DNA from: Tribonema minus | Lineage: Eukaryota; Sar; Xanthophyceae; Tribonematales; Tribonemataceae | Assembly (NCBI GenBank): GCA_017506865.1 | Contig: JAFCMP010000169.1 | Location: forward strand, 1 to 64,000 | Length of the DNA: 64,000 nucleotides | Reading direction: 5' to 3' | Shown: positions 48,601 through 58,756 of the stretch, in pieces | Numbering within the stretch: position 1 is the stretch's first letter | Layout of the letters: every line of letters starts with the position of its first letter | The notes under the pieces: generated by a model | Database searches by the model: none | Told to the model about the DNA's origin: nothing | What the model saw: only the letters and a program-made list of their open reading frames with translations | Program-made: the position numbers and the translations under genes

Positions 48601-51600
48601 TAATGCGCCTGACCTGCTGGTTCTTGACGTAGTTGACAAAGTGCTTGAGCCGCACTTTTATGCTGTAGCCGTCGTCGTCCTCTCCGCATTTCATGCGCAC
48701 TTCGCCATAGACCCGGTCTAATCTGCATACATAAAGTGCAATGAGCATGCACGTTGACAACAGAAACTATGATGAAAAATGTAACTCATTCTGTGATGCT
48801 GAGGCCGTTGTCGTCCTCTTAGGTCTAGGCTTAGGAGTGAGGGTTAGGGTCACAAGTTCATGCGCACCTCGCCGTAAACCCTGTCTGATATGTCCACGCA
48901 GAGCGCAGTGAGCGTACATGTTGATGATAGACAAGGATGATACACAATGAAGAGGCGATTTCAGTCACTGGTAGCAATTGTCATCCTCCACATCTCATGT
49001 GCTCTTCTCCATATACCAGGTCTAAGCCATAATTTAATCTAAGCACGTCAAGCACACTGACTGCTGGTAGAGTAGTGGGGTAACACCACCAAAACCAGCA
49101 AGCAGGCTGCCGGCCAAGGTATGATAAAATCATGCTCTCTGATCTTCCCCTCCCCTCCCCATGAAGCTTGAGCAGCTGCGGCAGCTGGACTGTTGCACTG
49201 CTCAACTGCTACTTGAAACAAACCCTGCTGTGTCATGCACGCACAACATACAGTACCTGACTTGTCTAAAATGGGAAAAACACGGCTGTGAGTGAGTCGT
49301 GACTGAGTCATGAGAGTCCTAGTCACAAGTCCCCATTTGTGGCGTCGCTCGTGCGCTGTATCACGAAACACGTCATACGCCCCCCCCATACATACCTACA
49401 TCAACTGTGGCACTCACCCATGAGCCCATCACAAGTCCCGATTGCAAGTTCTCCGGGTTAGCATTGCTCATCAGAAAACGCGCGCTGAACGACAGAAACC
49501 TCTCATATGACATCCATGTCTACTCACAGTCATACCGCTTAGCATTGCTCATCCGATGAGTCAGAGAGCGTGCAGTTCATGAAGCACACCTCAATCACAC
49601 CTCCATACATACATACCTGCGCCAGTCGTGGCAGTGCTCATCTGATAACTCAGCGAACCTGCGCCGAATAAACGCCTCCAACATAACATACTGTGGATAC
49701 GGTGGCACTGTTTGACTCGTGGCCAATTGCCGAAGCAGCGGCGTCCACGGTCATTGGCGGAAGGCAGTCAAGTTGCCGGCTAACCACATCTTGTCACCTA
49801 TGACAATCTTTTGATGCGTTTCCATACATACCTATACCAGGCACGGCAAAGCTCAACGTTCGAACAACCACGCGTCCTCCTAGCAGTACGCGACTGGCAT
49901 CGGCCTGTCGGTCATTCTGTTGCTTTGGTCACCTTGATGCCTACCTCTGCCGGTGTGGAGCAACAGCCTAGTGCCTACATGGTGAGCAGCAGCTCTCTAC
50001 TTGCATCACATAACATACCTACCCACACCAGGAGTGGCAGTGCTCACCGTTCAAACGACCATGCATCCTCCTGCGCCGCCCCCCAGTTCTCATCCCGCGG
50101 CACATTTTGAATGATCACAGGCAGCTCCGGCGCCTCAAACCTGCGGCAACGCAATGCAAGTAGGGTTAGGTGTAGAGCCTAGGGTTAGGCACCTCAAAAC
50201 CTGCAGCAACGCAACGTAACTGGGGTTAGATTTAGGATTAGGGTCAGACGCTTCAAACCTGCAGCAACGCAACATAACAGGGTTGGGGTTAACGTCAGGT
50301 TTATAATTAGGTGTAGGGCTAGCGTTAGGCGCCTCAGACCTGCAGCAACGTCACATACGAGATGGCATCAACCAGTGCACACCGCGAATAACTGTGCATG
50401 CACCGCCTGAAGACCCTGCGACGCGGGCGCCTGAGCACTGAGGACACAATGCAGCCACCGTTTGAGCCGTGGTCTAATTCTAACCGTAGCCCTCACCCAT
50501 GCGCCCAGTCACTGATCACAAAAATCATACGATTGAGCACACCTTTGTGGGCACAATACAGCCACCAGGTGGAGCCATGGTCTAACAGCAGCGTGTGCCA
50601 GACAGAGCCGCTGATCAGATGCATAGCTCCACATTGCGCAGCTGTCCCGATGCTCATCGAGGAGCGACGGACTTGCACATTGAGTCGGGCATGATTTGCA
50701 GCGGTGCTTAGCATACACCTAACCCTAACCCTAACCCTAACCCTAACCCTCTCCTACACACATCAGTGGGGATTGGCTAACAACATGCCATCGGTGTGCC
50801 AGCCAGAGCCGCTGACCAGATGCATGGCTCCACATTGCTCCCCCGTCCCTATAAACCGTTGACGATCGGCGGACTTGCACACTCATTCGTGGCATGATTT
50901 GCACCTCTGCAGGAAACGCTGCTTAGCATGCGCGCCTCTTTTGAACTACACTCAATCGAAGAACCAACCTCAACTATGTCACCGCTCACCTGCCCCAAGA
51001 AGTCCTGCAACGACGGGCACGTGCGACACCCTTCACCACTACACTTCAAGTAATGCCTCGATATCAACAGCGCAATGTAACGACCCACTTCAATCACTCG
51101 ATGCCCACCTGTCCCAGAACTTCTGCAGCGACAGGCCAGCGGCGGGCACCGCGGCACCCCCATTACCACTACACTTGAAGTAGCAACTGCAAGTAGTTGG
51201 AGCACCCGCTTCACATGTGGATTCTGCTTGCTTGCTAAATGTACAGCTGTCTGGGCTTGTTAGCGCCGTCAGCGAAAAAATACTAACTTCAACTGCTCAA
51301 TACTCACCTGTCCCAGAACTCCTGCAGCGACAGGGCGGCGGCGGGCACGCGCGGCTGTATACCTGAAGTAAACCTTCAACATCATCGGTACCCCCACCAT
51401 TCGTTATACCTGAGGTAAAACTTCAACTCATCATCCATTACACTTGAAACGAAACTTCAACAGACTTCACAACATCGCTCGTCACCTGTCCCAGAACTCC
51501 TGCAGCGACAGGGCGGCGGCGGGCACGCGCGGCACCCCCCTCCCGTTCGCGTTGAGGCTGCACAGCACACTCTGCGTCCCGTCCCGCTGCGACGCGCTCT

Positions 51601-53504
51601 GCACCGCCCACACCTCCGCGTGATCGCACGCGTGAACGTCTACGATGCGCGCTGCCGCGAAGGCGTCGAACGCGTGCGCTTTGCGACTCGGCACTCCGTA
51701 GCCGTCGCGCGACCAGTTCTGCGTGAGTCACGAGCCACGGGCGTGGAGAGTCACCGACACATGAGCTTTCTCGAACATTCATAAGGCTCACAGTGTACAG
51801 TAGTGAAGCAGCAAAGGCGTGCGGAGGCCCGGGACGCCGTAGGCGTCGCACGACCAGTTCTGCGGGGGCCACGTGAGTGGAACGTTAATTAGGTGAGAGT
51901 GTGCAGTCGTAGCAATTGCAGTAGTTGCAACCAAACATCAATGAGGTTACATTGTACAGTGGTAGCAAAGCTGTCGAACGCATGCGCCTTGCGGCTTGGG
52001 AGCCTGTGGCCGCCACAGGACCAGTTCTGCGGGCCGCTAGAGTGAGGCGTCGCCAACATTTGAGGTGGAAATAGAGAGATGTAGCAAGTGAAGTGGTACG
52101 GTTTGGCGTAGCCAAGGCCCTGCGCACTGTCGCCCGAGAGCCTGCAGCTATCGCACATCCAACTTTACGCGTCAGAAAGCTGGAGCGTAGCCGCAGCCAG
52201 TTCTGCACGTCGCAAAACTTGAACTTTGCCAATCACCTAACCCTAACCTTAATCATGACCCTAACACTGACCCAACCTCAGCCTAACCCCCCGACCCAGG
52301 CCATCCATCTCCCTTTGTGACCGGCACACTGGAGCTTTGCCAATCACGTTACCCTAACGCTATCCTTAATTCTAACCCCGACCCTCACCCCAACCTCAGC
52401 ATCACCCCCCAACCTTGACCAGGCCATTGTGGTTGGCACAAATATGAGGTTGATATGACAGCACAGCAGCGCCAGCGCTTTGTGCGCCAAAGGCGCGTCT
52501 GTATCGTCAAAGGTCAAGAAGGCACGCCAAGTGTGTCCTACCAGGCATGCTCTATGTGAACAAATTATGATGCAGGCAGTGTGCCAAGACTGCAATTGTT
52601 GTAGGGAGGGATACTGCGCTGATAGAGTGTCTGCGCGCAGTTGGATTCATGGCAGACACCGGACATCCAAAGTCTCTGACACTCTCTTGAGCCTTTATGA
52701 AACGCCACTCTTCTTTTTGTTCAAAGCACACCAGCATCTCAGCCCCGCACTGTGGCCGAGCAAGCATGCCTCACAGCGAGGCATGCTGGGCACAAATGAC
52801 GAGTAGTATGCTGACTTTGTAAATTGACCTTCTGTTACAAGCACTGCATACAATGGTTGTACCAAAATGCACCAACCCATGTTATACATACGTACCCCTT
52901 GCACGCCCTACCTGCAGATGCATTTGTTTTTGCAAGGCGCTTGAGCCACTTCAATCATTCATTGCTGCAGTCCCAAGAAAGTTATCACGATTTTTCACAC
53001 ACCACACGCTTGTGATTGTACTTGCTTCCCACTTGAGTTCGATGCCCAGATGTAACTTTACTTGCCCGATTGAAGTAACATGCCTTCGAAGGATGCAGAA
53101 GGTGAAAACATGATAACATCAACATCGTCAACATGGTAACTTACAGCAGGCTGGATTGCTTGTTGGTCAATGGTCATTCCCACATGTTGGTGGTTCCCAA
53201 TAGTGCCAGTGGCTCTGGAAGCGGGAATACGTACCTCGTTCTCGCAATTTTCCCAATCGATTGGTGACTATTCATAGAAACATATCGAGACAAAGAGTAC
53301 CTTGAGCTTGGGTCTGTGCTCAGCCTTCGCAGTTGCGAGCCGCCTTTCCCAAAGGGGTCTGTCCTCGCCGGTCGCATCGCCTTCTTCGCTAATGCCGAGC
53401 TTGTGGTCCTTGTGAGAAGATGACCTCTGCTGCTGTTCCTGTTCCTCCTGCTGCTGCCGCAACCGCTCTCTGTGCTTCTGCTCCGCAGCAGCAAAGCCCG
53501 ACAT
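39652..53504 (-). CDS. JMJD6-like JmjC-domain oxygenase, 13 exons (604 aa)
   Basis: A Fe(II)/2-oxoglutarate oxygenase of the JMJD6 group, whose members hydroxylate lysines of nuclear proteins; substrate here unknown. Exons: 53301-53504, 51486-51718, 50048-50140, 48614-48722, 47177-47254, 45341-45490, 44739-44809, 44210-44297, 43273-43363, 42183-42220, 41379-41494, 40211-40682, 39652-39723. They sum to 1815 nt in frame. Family landmarks run across junctions: [10 protein letters not shown] (188-197), DDSPLYIFD (214-222), [64 protein letters not shown]. Iron ligands are His275, Asp277 and His362. Residues 1-68 are Glu/Gln-rich and probably coiled. The tail (425-604) has a Lys/Ser stretch, eight or so AERC(G/D) repeats and a Gly/Ser-rich, Lys-rich end. 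One residue is missing between VLV and GRKRW relative to the family. Confidence 0.92.
39927..39978 (-). repeat. Dispersed repeat family A, diverged copy
   Basis: GATTCATCCTCGCTGAGAGTGCCAAAAAGCCCAGATGGTTGATGCC aligns with the 3' part of family A in reverse orientation. It lies in intron 12 of the JMJD6-like gene. A weaker candidate is at about 41566-41602. Confidence 0.5.
40330..40560 (-). repeat. In-frame AERC repeat array in exon 12 of the JMJD6-like gene
   Basis: About eight imperfect units of CACAGCGCTCAGCA(T/C)TG- (minus-strand AERCGxC) code for Ala-Glu-Arg-Cys plus two to four variable residues. Cys is strongly enriched. The array is in frame with the conserved oxygenase exons, so it is expected to be translated as a Cys/Arg-rich tail. 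Confidence 0.8.
42540..43185 (-). repeat. JMJD6-like intron 9: four donor-edge echoes of exon 9
   Basis: The edge CTCACCTGCGACCGTGTCGTCTAGGTTGATGACAGCGTGCCACC (NLDDTVA plus donor; real at 43268-43310) recurs at about 43116-43155, 42900-42920 (short), 42772-42815 and 42543-42590. Between them is a repeated GTGCC-CACTCTGCTGCGGT-ATGAGTTCCGTCAGT tract. All lie downstream of the real exon. Confidence 0.85.
44600..44624. repeat. G homopolymer of 25
   Basis: An uninterrupted run of 25 G in intron 7 of the JMJD6-like gene. The next longest is 12 G at about 43380-43391. The length of such runs is easily misread by sequencing. Confidence 0.95.
44989..45270 (-). repeat. JMJD6-like intron 6: echoes of exons 6 and 7
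   Basis: An acceptor-edge echo of exon 7 (AATATCACCCAGCGCTTGCGGCCCTGG, GRKRWVI) is at 44990-45020, about 200 bp before the real one. A donor-edge echo of exon 6 (CACCACAAGCACCGTGTTCCACGCACTCGTCCCGAGGGGATCGATGTGGCAGCACGTGCCGCTGCGCTTT) is at 45194-45262, against the real edge at 45338-45407. The exon 6 echo keeps the [14 protein letters not shown] codons nearly intact, including the iron-binding His and Asp. Confidence 0.92.
45560..45735 (-). repeat. JMJD6-like intron 5: acceptor-edge echoes of exon 6
   Basis: GCGCCTCTC-GCCACTAGCTCAAACAGGTCATTGGGGAAGTAGGATGGGACCTGTCATGGCAGTTGACAAG at 45571-45640 repeats the start of exon 6 ([15 protein letters not shown]) and the intronic flank. A shorter copy (GGGGCCTGTCATGGCAGAATTGACAAGGGCC) is at 45703-45733. 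Confidence 0.92.
48090..48560 (-). repeat. JMJD6-like intron 4: three donor-edge echoes of exon 4
   Basis: The edge GACCTGCTGGTTCTTGACGTAGTTGACAAAGTGCTTGAGCCG ([12 protein letters not shown] plus donor; real at 48611-48652) recurs at about 48505-48540, 48305-48345 and 48097-48135. Each is followed by GACTTTGATGCTG-TACTTGAGTGCTTT. The spacing is about 100-200 bp. All lie downstream of the exon. Confidence 0.9.
49690..49825 (-). repeat. Dispersed repeat family B, copy 4
   Basis: GGTGGCACTGTTTGACTCGTGGCCAATTGCCGAAGCAGCGGCGTCCACGGTCATTGGCGGAAGGCA, then CCGGCTAACCACATCTTGTCACCTA and TCTTTTGATGCGTTTCCAT. Same orientation as copy 3. It lies in JMJD6-like intron 3. Confidence 0.8.
50130..50350 (-). 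repeat. JMJD6-like intron 2: acceptor-edge echoes of exon 3
   Basis: GCGCCTCAAACCTGCGGCAACGCAA (exon 3 start FEAP with its acceptor; real at 50130-50155) recurs at about 50189-50213, 50250-50274 and 50329-50350, at a period of 60-80 bp. The spacer is (T)TAGGGTTAGG-like. Confidence 0.88.
50718..50751. repeat. Longest interstitial telomere-type run
   Basis: Five and a half consecutive CCCTAA units in JMJD6-like intron 2. If the organism's telomere repeat is TTAGGG, this is an internal telomere-like insert. Adjacent sequence is exon echo material. Confidence 0.9.
50990..51345 (-). repeat. JMJD6-like intron 2: three donor-edge echoes of exon 2
   Basis: CACCTGTCCCAGAACTCCTGCAGCGACAGGGCGGCGGCGGGCACGCGCGGC (real at 51484-51534) recurs at 51306-51355, 51106-51155 and 50990-51030. 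Identity falls with distance from the real exon. Each copy encodes the [13 protein letters not shown] end and keeps the GT donor. Confidence 0.92.
51830..52212 (-). repeat. JMJD6-like intron 1: three acceptor-edge echoes of exon 2
   Basis: The acceptor-side segment GGC-CTCCGTAGCCGTCGCGCGACCAGTTCTGCG ([17 protein letters not shown]) recurs at about 51829-51866, 51965-52032 (retaining [11 protein letters not shown]) and 52172-52212. All are upstream of the real exon start at 51718. Confidence 0.88.
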
Positions 53505-53647
53505 GCCAGCCCCCCAGACGCATGTACAGCGCTATGAATAAAAAAAATACAATTTCAAGCCGAACTTCAAATCAAAACTTCATGACATAATTGAAGTTGT
53601 GAGGCGCGTGAACTTTTAAAATTAAGATTAAAATCAAAGAGGCTGCG
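53505..53647. promoter_or_regulatory. Head-to-head region, JMJD6-like gene / ankyrin pseudogene
   Basis: The JMJD6-like start codon (minus) and the ankyrin reading frame (plus) are about 140 bp apart. An AT-rich tract with TTTTTTATT lies at 53540-53552. Promoter function is inferred from geometry only. Confidence 0.3.
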
Positions 53648-54925
53648 ATGACAGATGTGCATGCGATTCTCGACCCAATGCTGGCTCGGTGCATCCTGGC
53701 GTTCATTCGCCCCTCTCTCATGGTCAGAAGCGCGTGCCGCCTCTTCAGCAGCGTCACCGAGGCTCACGAAGGGGAGCAGCCATACACAGTGGCCGCAGAT
53801 GCGCAACCCCACAGCTCATCGAATGGGCGGAGCGCCACGGTCTGTCTCTGGCGCTGGCGCAGAAATCGTGCATACGCTACGGCAACCGCGCAGGCCTGCT
53901 CCGGCTTCGCTCACAGTTCGACCTGCCACTGAGAGCGGAGCACAGTTGGCTCGCTGCCCGAGGGGGAGACCTGGAGCTGCTACAGTGGCTGCTGCAGAAC
54001 GGGTGCCCTTGGGACCTGCTCACATGCCAGCAGGCTGCAGCCGGAGGGCACCTGCACGTGCTGCAGTGGGCTCGTAGCAACGGTTGCCCTTGGGACGTCG
54101 GGACGCGCCAGTATGCTGCGGCCGGAGGGCATCTGCTCGTCCTGCAGTGGGCTCGTGCGAACGGCTGTCCCTGGGACCAGTCCTTGTGTTCATCTGCTGC
54201 GCACGGAGGGCACTTGGACATATTGCAGTGGGCTCACGCCAATGGGTGCCCTCGACATGACCGCATGTGCTACAGTGCAGCTGCCAGCGGGCATCTGCAC
54301 GTGCTGTAGTGGGCGCGTGCCATTGGATACCCCTGGGACGAGGGCGTATGCAATCTTGCTGCATTAGGCGGACACCTCGAGGTGCTGCAGTGGGCTCGCA
54401 ACAACGGCTGTCCTTGGGACGACCGGACGTGCAAGCGCGCTGCAGAGGGAGGGCGCCTGGAGGTGCTGCAGTGGGCTCGCAACAACGGCTGCCGGTGGAG
54501 CAAGGACGTCTGCAGACTAGCCGCAGAGCATGGGTATTTGCACGTGCTTCAATGGGCTCGTGCAAACGGGTGTCCATGGGACAAAGAGACATGCAGGGAA
54601 GCCGCAAAGAAGGGCCGGTTGGAGATCCTTAAATGGCCCGTGCAACGGGTGCCCCTGGGACTTCTTTACATGTGCCCTGGCGGCAGGCAACGGCCACTTG
54701 CAGGTGCTCCAATGGGCCCATGCAAACGGGTGCCCCTGGGACTCCTTTACATGTGCCCGGGCGGCAGGCGACGGTCACCTGGAGCTGCTCCAGTGGGCAC
54801 GCGCCAACGGGTGCCCCTGGGACGAGCGCACGAGCGGAGCAGCAGCGGAAAATGATCATCTCGAGGTGCTGGGCTGGGCACTAGCTAATGGATGCCCTGA
54901 GCACTGCCCACCTTCTCATGCGTGA
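53648..54925 (+). pseudogene. Ankyrin-type repeat protein, disrupted
   Basis: The intronless reading region starts with an F-box-like segment (DPMLARCILAFIRPSLMVRSACRLF) and continues with about 12 tandem repeats of 27 residues (81 bp) of the form GGHLxVLQWARxNGCPWDxxTCxxAA. Three lesions are visible. The 5' segment is in a different frame from the repeats (shift near 53790). A TAG at 54307-54309 stands where every other repeat has CAG in VLQWA. Two bases are missing near 54635-54645 (TGGCCCGTGCAACGGG against TGGGCxCGTGCAAACGGG). The frame then runs on to 54925. Other genes in the window use TAG as a stop, so reassignment is unlikely. This repeat type is abundant in stramenopile algae and in large DNA viruses. 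Confidence 0.82.
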
Positions 54926-57900
54926 GCCACAGTCAGAGCCAGACTCAGGTGAGCACCATACACCGCTAACCATGCAGGTTTGATGCAGACATGGTTTGGT
55001 TAATGCGACAGTTGCCGTAAGGCTTGCATACATCGCATCAGGTGTGTCTAAGCAAATGATTCCTGTGTACCAGTATGTGCACGGTTCACACGTTGCAGTA
55101 CCGCCATGGCTCCTGCTTTCACTCTTCCTTCAGTGGTGTGCTGTCCAGCGTTCAGTTTTGCTTCGTGGGCTGCCTAAAATCATCGCCGTAATGGTGCGCC
55201 CACTGACATCAGATATTATTCAAGTGCTGTTATTTGACTTGCCAGTCTGACTATGCCAGGATACTACTAATAGTCTGAGGCTGTTGCAAGTCTAGGTAGT
55301 GTGTAAACACTCAGTGTCAACCCTCCACTGTCCTGTAAGAACACATGCAACTGGCTAGTCTAAGAACTTTAGTTGAACATTCGTACGCATTGTCGAGAGT
55401 CTAGTAGTAGTTACTGTAGTAGTAATAGCTGCAGCTGCACAGGGCAACTAACTGACTGTCAAAATACTGCCACTGCCTATCAATCGTTTCTAAACTCTCT
55501 ACTCACCTGTATGATCATCTATCCTATCCCCTGCCTGTCCCCTGCTGTACAGCCTGCGAGATGGGACTTCTGCACGTTTTGATGGACATGATCCCTAGAA
55601 AAGCACTGCCTGCACAGAACTATAGGTGATATTATACCTGTCAGCAGTTAACAAAGGCTGCTGCAACCCTCAGGATCACCAGCCCTGAAGGTTGCAGAGG
55701 GCCACACGGCTTCGTCGTGCCTGTGATTTACACGTTAGCTTGAGGAGCTGAGGTCGATACTGCTTGGCTAAACATGCTTGCTGCAGAGCCTGGCACCATA
55801 TCGTATACTGGTCAATTATGCATTTTTTTGCAAGTACACCTTGCAAGTCTCCAGGTGCGCTCAGCTCCTTTCAATATTGTATATACTGCAGTACCAACTT
55901 CGAAGAGCGTTGATGATCGCTGCTCATGACAGTGTTCTTCATCACACATATGTTGCCCTTCACTGCAGGCAGCCGAATCACGGGGAGGGGGTCATCGTCA
56001 CAACTTGCAGCGCAGCCATATGTAACAGCGGCGGAAGCAGAGGTTCAATGAACGCCCACTAATGAAGCACTTTGCATGCCCAATCAGAATAGTTGCATAC
56101 TTCTCATTACGTCCGCTTGCATTCTAGGCCCATGGTCTGCAGCGTGCCGCGGTTGTGTTGGAGCCTTGATGTGCTGCAAGTACGATGCAACATCGAGTTG
56201 TGAACTACAGCAGCAGTCCCTACACACTCGAAGGCACAATGTCATACATCAAGAGCCTGTGCTTGCTGAATAAAAGTATTTATCACATATTGGGGACTTG
56301 CATGATTATTAAAGATTTGCATGCGTGGGCTGCTGAGGCTGTGTAACAGTGCTGCAGCGCTTGCAGGTCGCCACTTGTACAGGTATGCCTTGCAATAACT
56401 TGCTCATCATCATGCAATGGCCAGCACTCTACTAGTAGACCTGGCGGTTGCCATCGCTTACTGCATCTCAAAAGGATTCGGTGTCCTTATGCCATTGGGG
56501 ATTGCTTAGCATTCACTCATGGTGAAGAATCATTGACAATCGAGAACGCCAAATTAGACAACTCAGAGTTGCTCTGCGCCGGCTTCTGCTGACGTTTGCG
56601 CCCAGCTCCTGGGTATTGTAGGACTGCGACAGTTCTCCTAGGAGGTTTAAGATCTTTATCCTAAGGCTTCCAGGTTCATCTGGTGTGTCACATGTGGCAT
56701 AGATGCAAACCGGTGACCATGATGGCAGGCGTGGTTCAGAGTGCAGGCGCCGACTCGAAGCATTGTACTGTCACTTGAGTGAAGGCAGTGAGGTCCAAAA
56801 TCATATCGGATACTTGAAGTACCTACTTGAGCATTTGGCATATGATATCAATTGATTGCAAGTGTTGACATACATGAAAAGCACCAGGTGTGAGTTAGGG
56901 CCAGCACACACTATGAGGATAGGGTAAATTTCAAGTTGAAGTGATACGGGGCATTTGTGCGACCATGACACATCATAAATGCTAGTCTTCGTCATCACCC
57001 ATTGAATTGGGCACTACACCTATGAGAGTGGACATAACAGAGGCTATTAATTTGTTCCTGAATGCAACAGATCCAGGACAGTGGGGTGCATATACACATA
57101 TGTGTATGTGCACATGCTATACTTATGATAAATAAGCGCATGACCATGGGTGTACACAGTCAGATCGCAGGCCCGTGCCACCATGGCAGTGTGCTACAGA
57201 TGGAGACAACATCACTTGGTGCATGTAGTTGATGCGTCCAGACAGAGCATTAAAGCCGCAACCCTGCGTAAGCCTCAGGCTGCTCACCCCCTTTTATGCG
57301 CCCTGCTACACGCACTGCGGCACATCTGACACCAGCACTCACAGCAACTGGAAGCTAACATGCCTGATCATCGTTAGGGAGTTTGCTGCCCATCAATCAG
57401 GCAGAGGATTGTGCATGTGCATCACCGTTGCACAGTCCTGAGCTTCAGGTTATGTGTGTGTGTCCCATCCCGTATAGAGAATGATGACTGCGGCCGCTAC
57501 TCAGGATCATGCGAAGGGCAGATGCTGTCAGGTAACGGAGCCACAAGGCCGCAAAGCATCCAGCAGTGCTTGTGCTGAAGCAAGGGTGCAGCTTCCCGTG
57601 AACGCCTGGTGAGCACTATGTTTTTAAAATGCAAAAGGTATACGAGTGCTGATTCGACTGCCTATGTACAGGCAGGGTGCTGTTGCAGCCTTGGTGCTGT
57701 TGCAGCCTGAGGCTGCCCACTGCTATTATCCAACCTCACAGCTGGCTCAGGAAAACGGAACGCGTGCCAGGTTCACCTGTCTTGGCGAAAGCTGCTCATG
57801 GCAGCAGCAGCGGGCTCGGATTTATATTTATCAGTCACACAGAGCTGCACGTGCACGTCTGCTTGCTGTTGCAGTCAACGGAGGAACCCAGAATGCGTTG

Positions 57901-58756
57901 CGTTCGCAGCAATCTGCCGCCGCGAGGGGGAACCGCAGCTGCGCTGTGTGTGGATCACGACATCACGCAACGCTGCGCAGCTACATAGCGTCGCTAGCGA
58001 TAGGCTTAAAAGCGCTTCCAGGCTACTCTGAATTAAAAAGTACACGCCGTTGAGCCCGAAGGCCCGGAGTTTTGTCAGCGTAGGTACAGCAAAGAGCGAG
58101 CGCCATCCGAGAGCTGCTGGTGGCATCACGAGGAGAAACCAACACGGCTCAGGCATGTGTCTGCGTTAACTATTATCGTCAGTCGCAGCAGGATCGCAGC
58201 ATTCTTCGTCAGGTGAGCCAACAAGCTTGCCGATTTCGGTGCTTCAAGATGAGGACGCTGGGCACCATCTGCGCCATGCCTGCAAGCTAGGCCATGATGT
58301 AGCTTAAATTGCCTTAGCACCTTCATCTAGAACTTGTACGGAGCACTCGCTGCTGCCCTGTGTTGCTCGGCGTCTGCAGGGAAAAGCAGTGAAAAACACG
58401 TGAGGGCCTGCCGCAGAGGGTTGCGTGGTGTTACGCTGGTGGCAGGCATGCACGTATTATGCCGTACTGACCTATCCGCGCGACTTCATTGAGTCCACTT
58501 GAGAGAGAGAGAGAGCGGTGCCACGCGCCAAACCAACAGATCGCCTGCTTCAAGCGCAGCTTCAAGTTCTCCTCATTTGCGTTTCCTGGCCGCTCCTCTC
58601 TGACACTGGTGTTCATGAGGCTTTAAATAGCCATTTCGGAAGCTCAAATACTCTAATTGACTGGCCTGCTGCACTGCTGCTGATCGTCGACTGATTGCAG
58701 ACCAAGCCACATCGTCAGCACCTCCGAGAAGTTTGATTGAAGGCCAATTTCCAAAC
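54926..58756. other. Long stretch without a recognised gene
   Basis: No splice-bounded exon, repeat family or homology was recognised in about 3.8 kb. The longest open frame (57646-58053 +, 135 aa) has Ala/Gln/Ser-rich, low-information composition and no flanking echoes. A GA microsatellite lies at about 58500-58516. The stretch lacks the exon echoes that fill the gene introns. Confidence 0.5.

Noticed and set aside
54307-54309. TAG read as glutamine (variant genetic code)
   Set aside because: The retrotransposon, the MJ1316 gene and the 15.8-kb exon end at TAG, and the ankyrin region has frameshifts as well.
57646-58053. 135-codon plus-strand ORF as a gene
   Set aside because: Low-information Ala/Gln/Ser/Arg composition, no motif, no echoes and no splice context.
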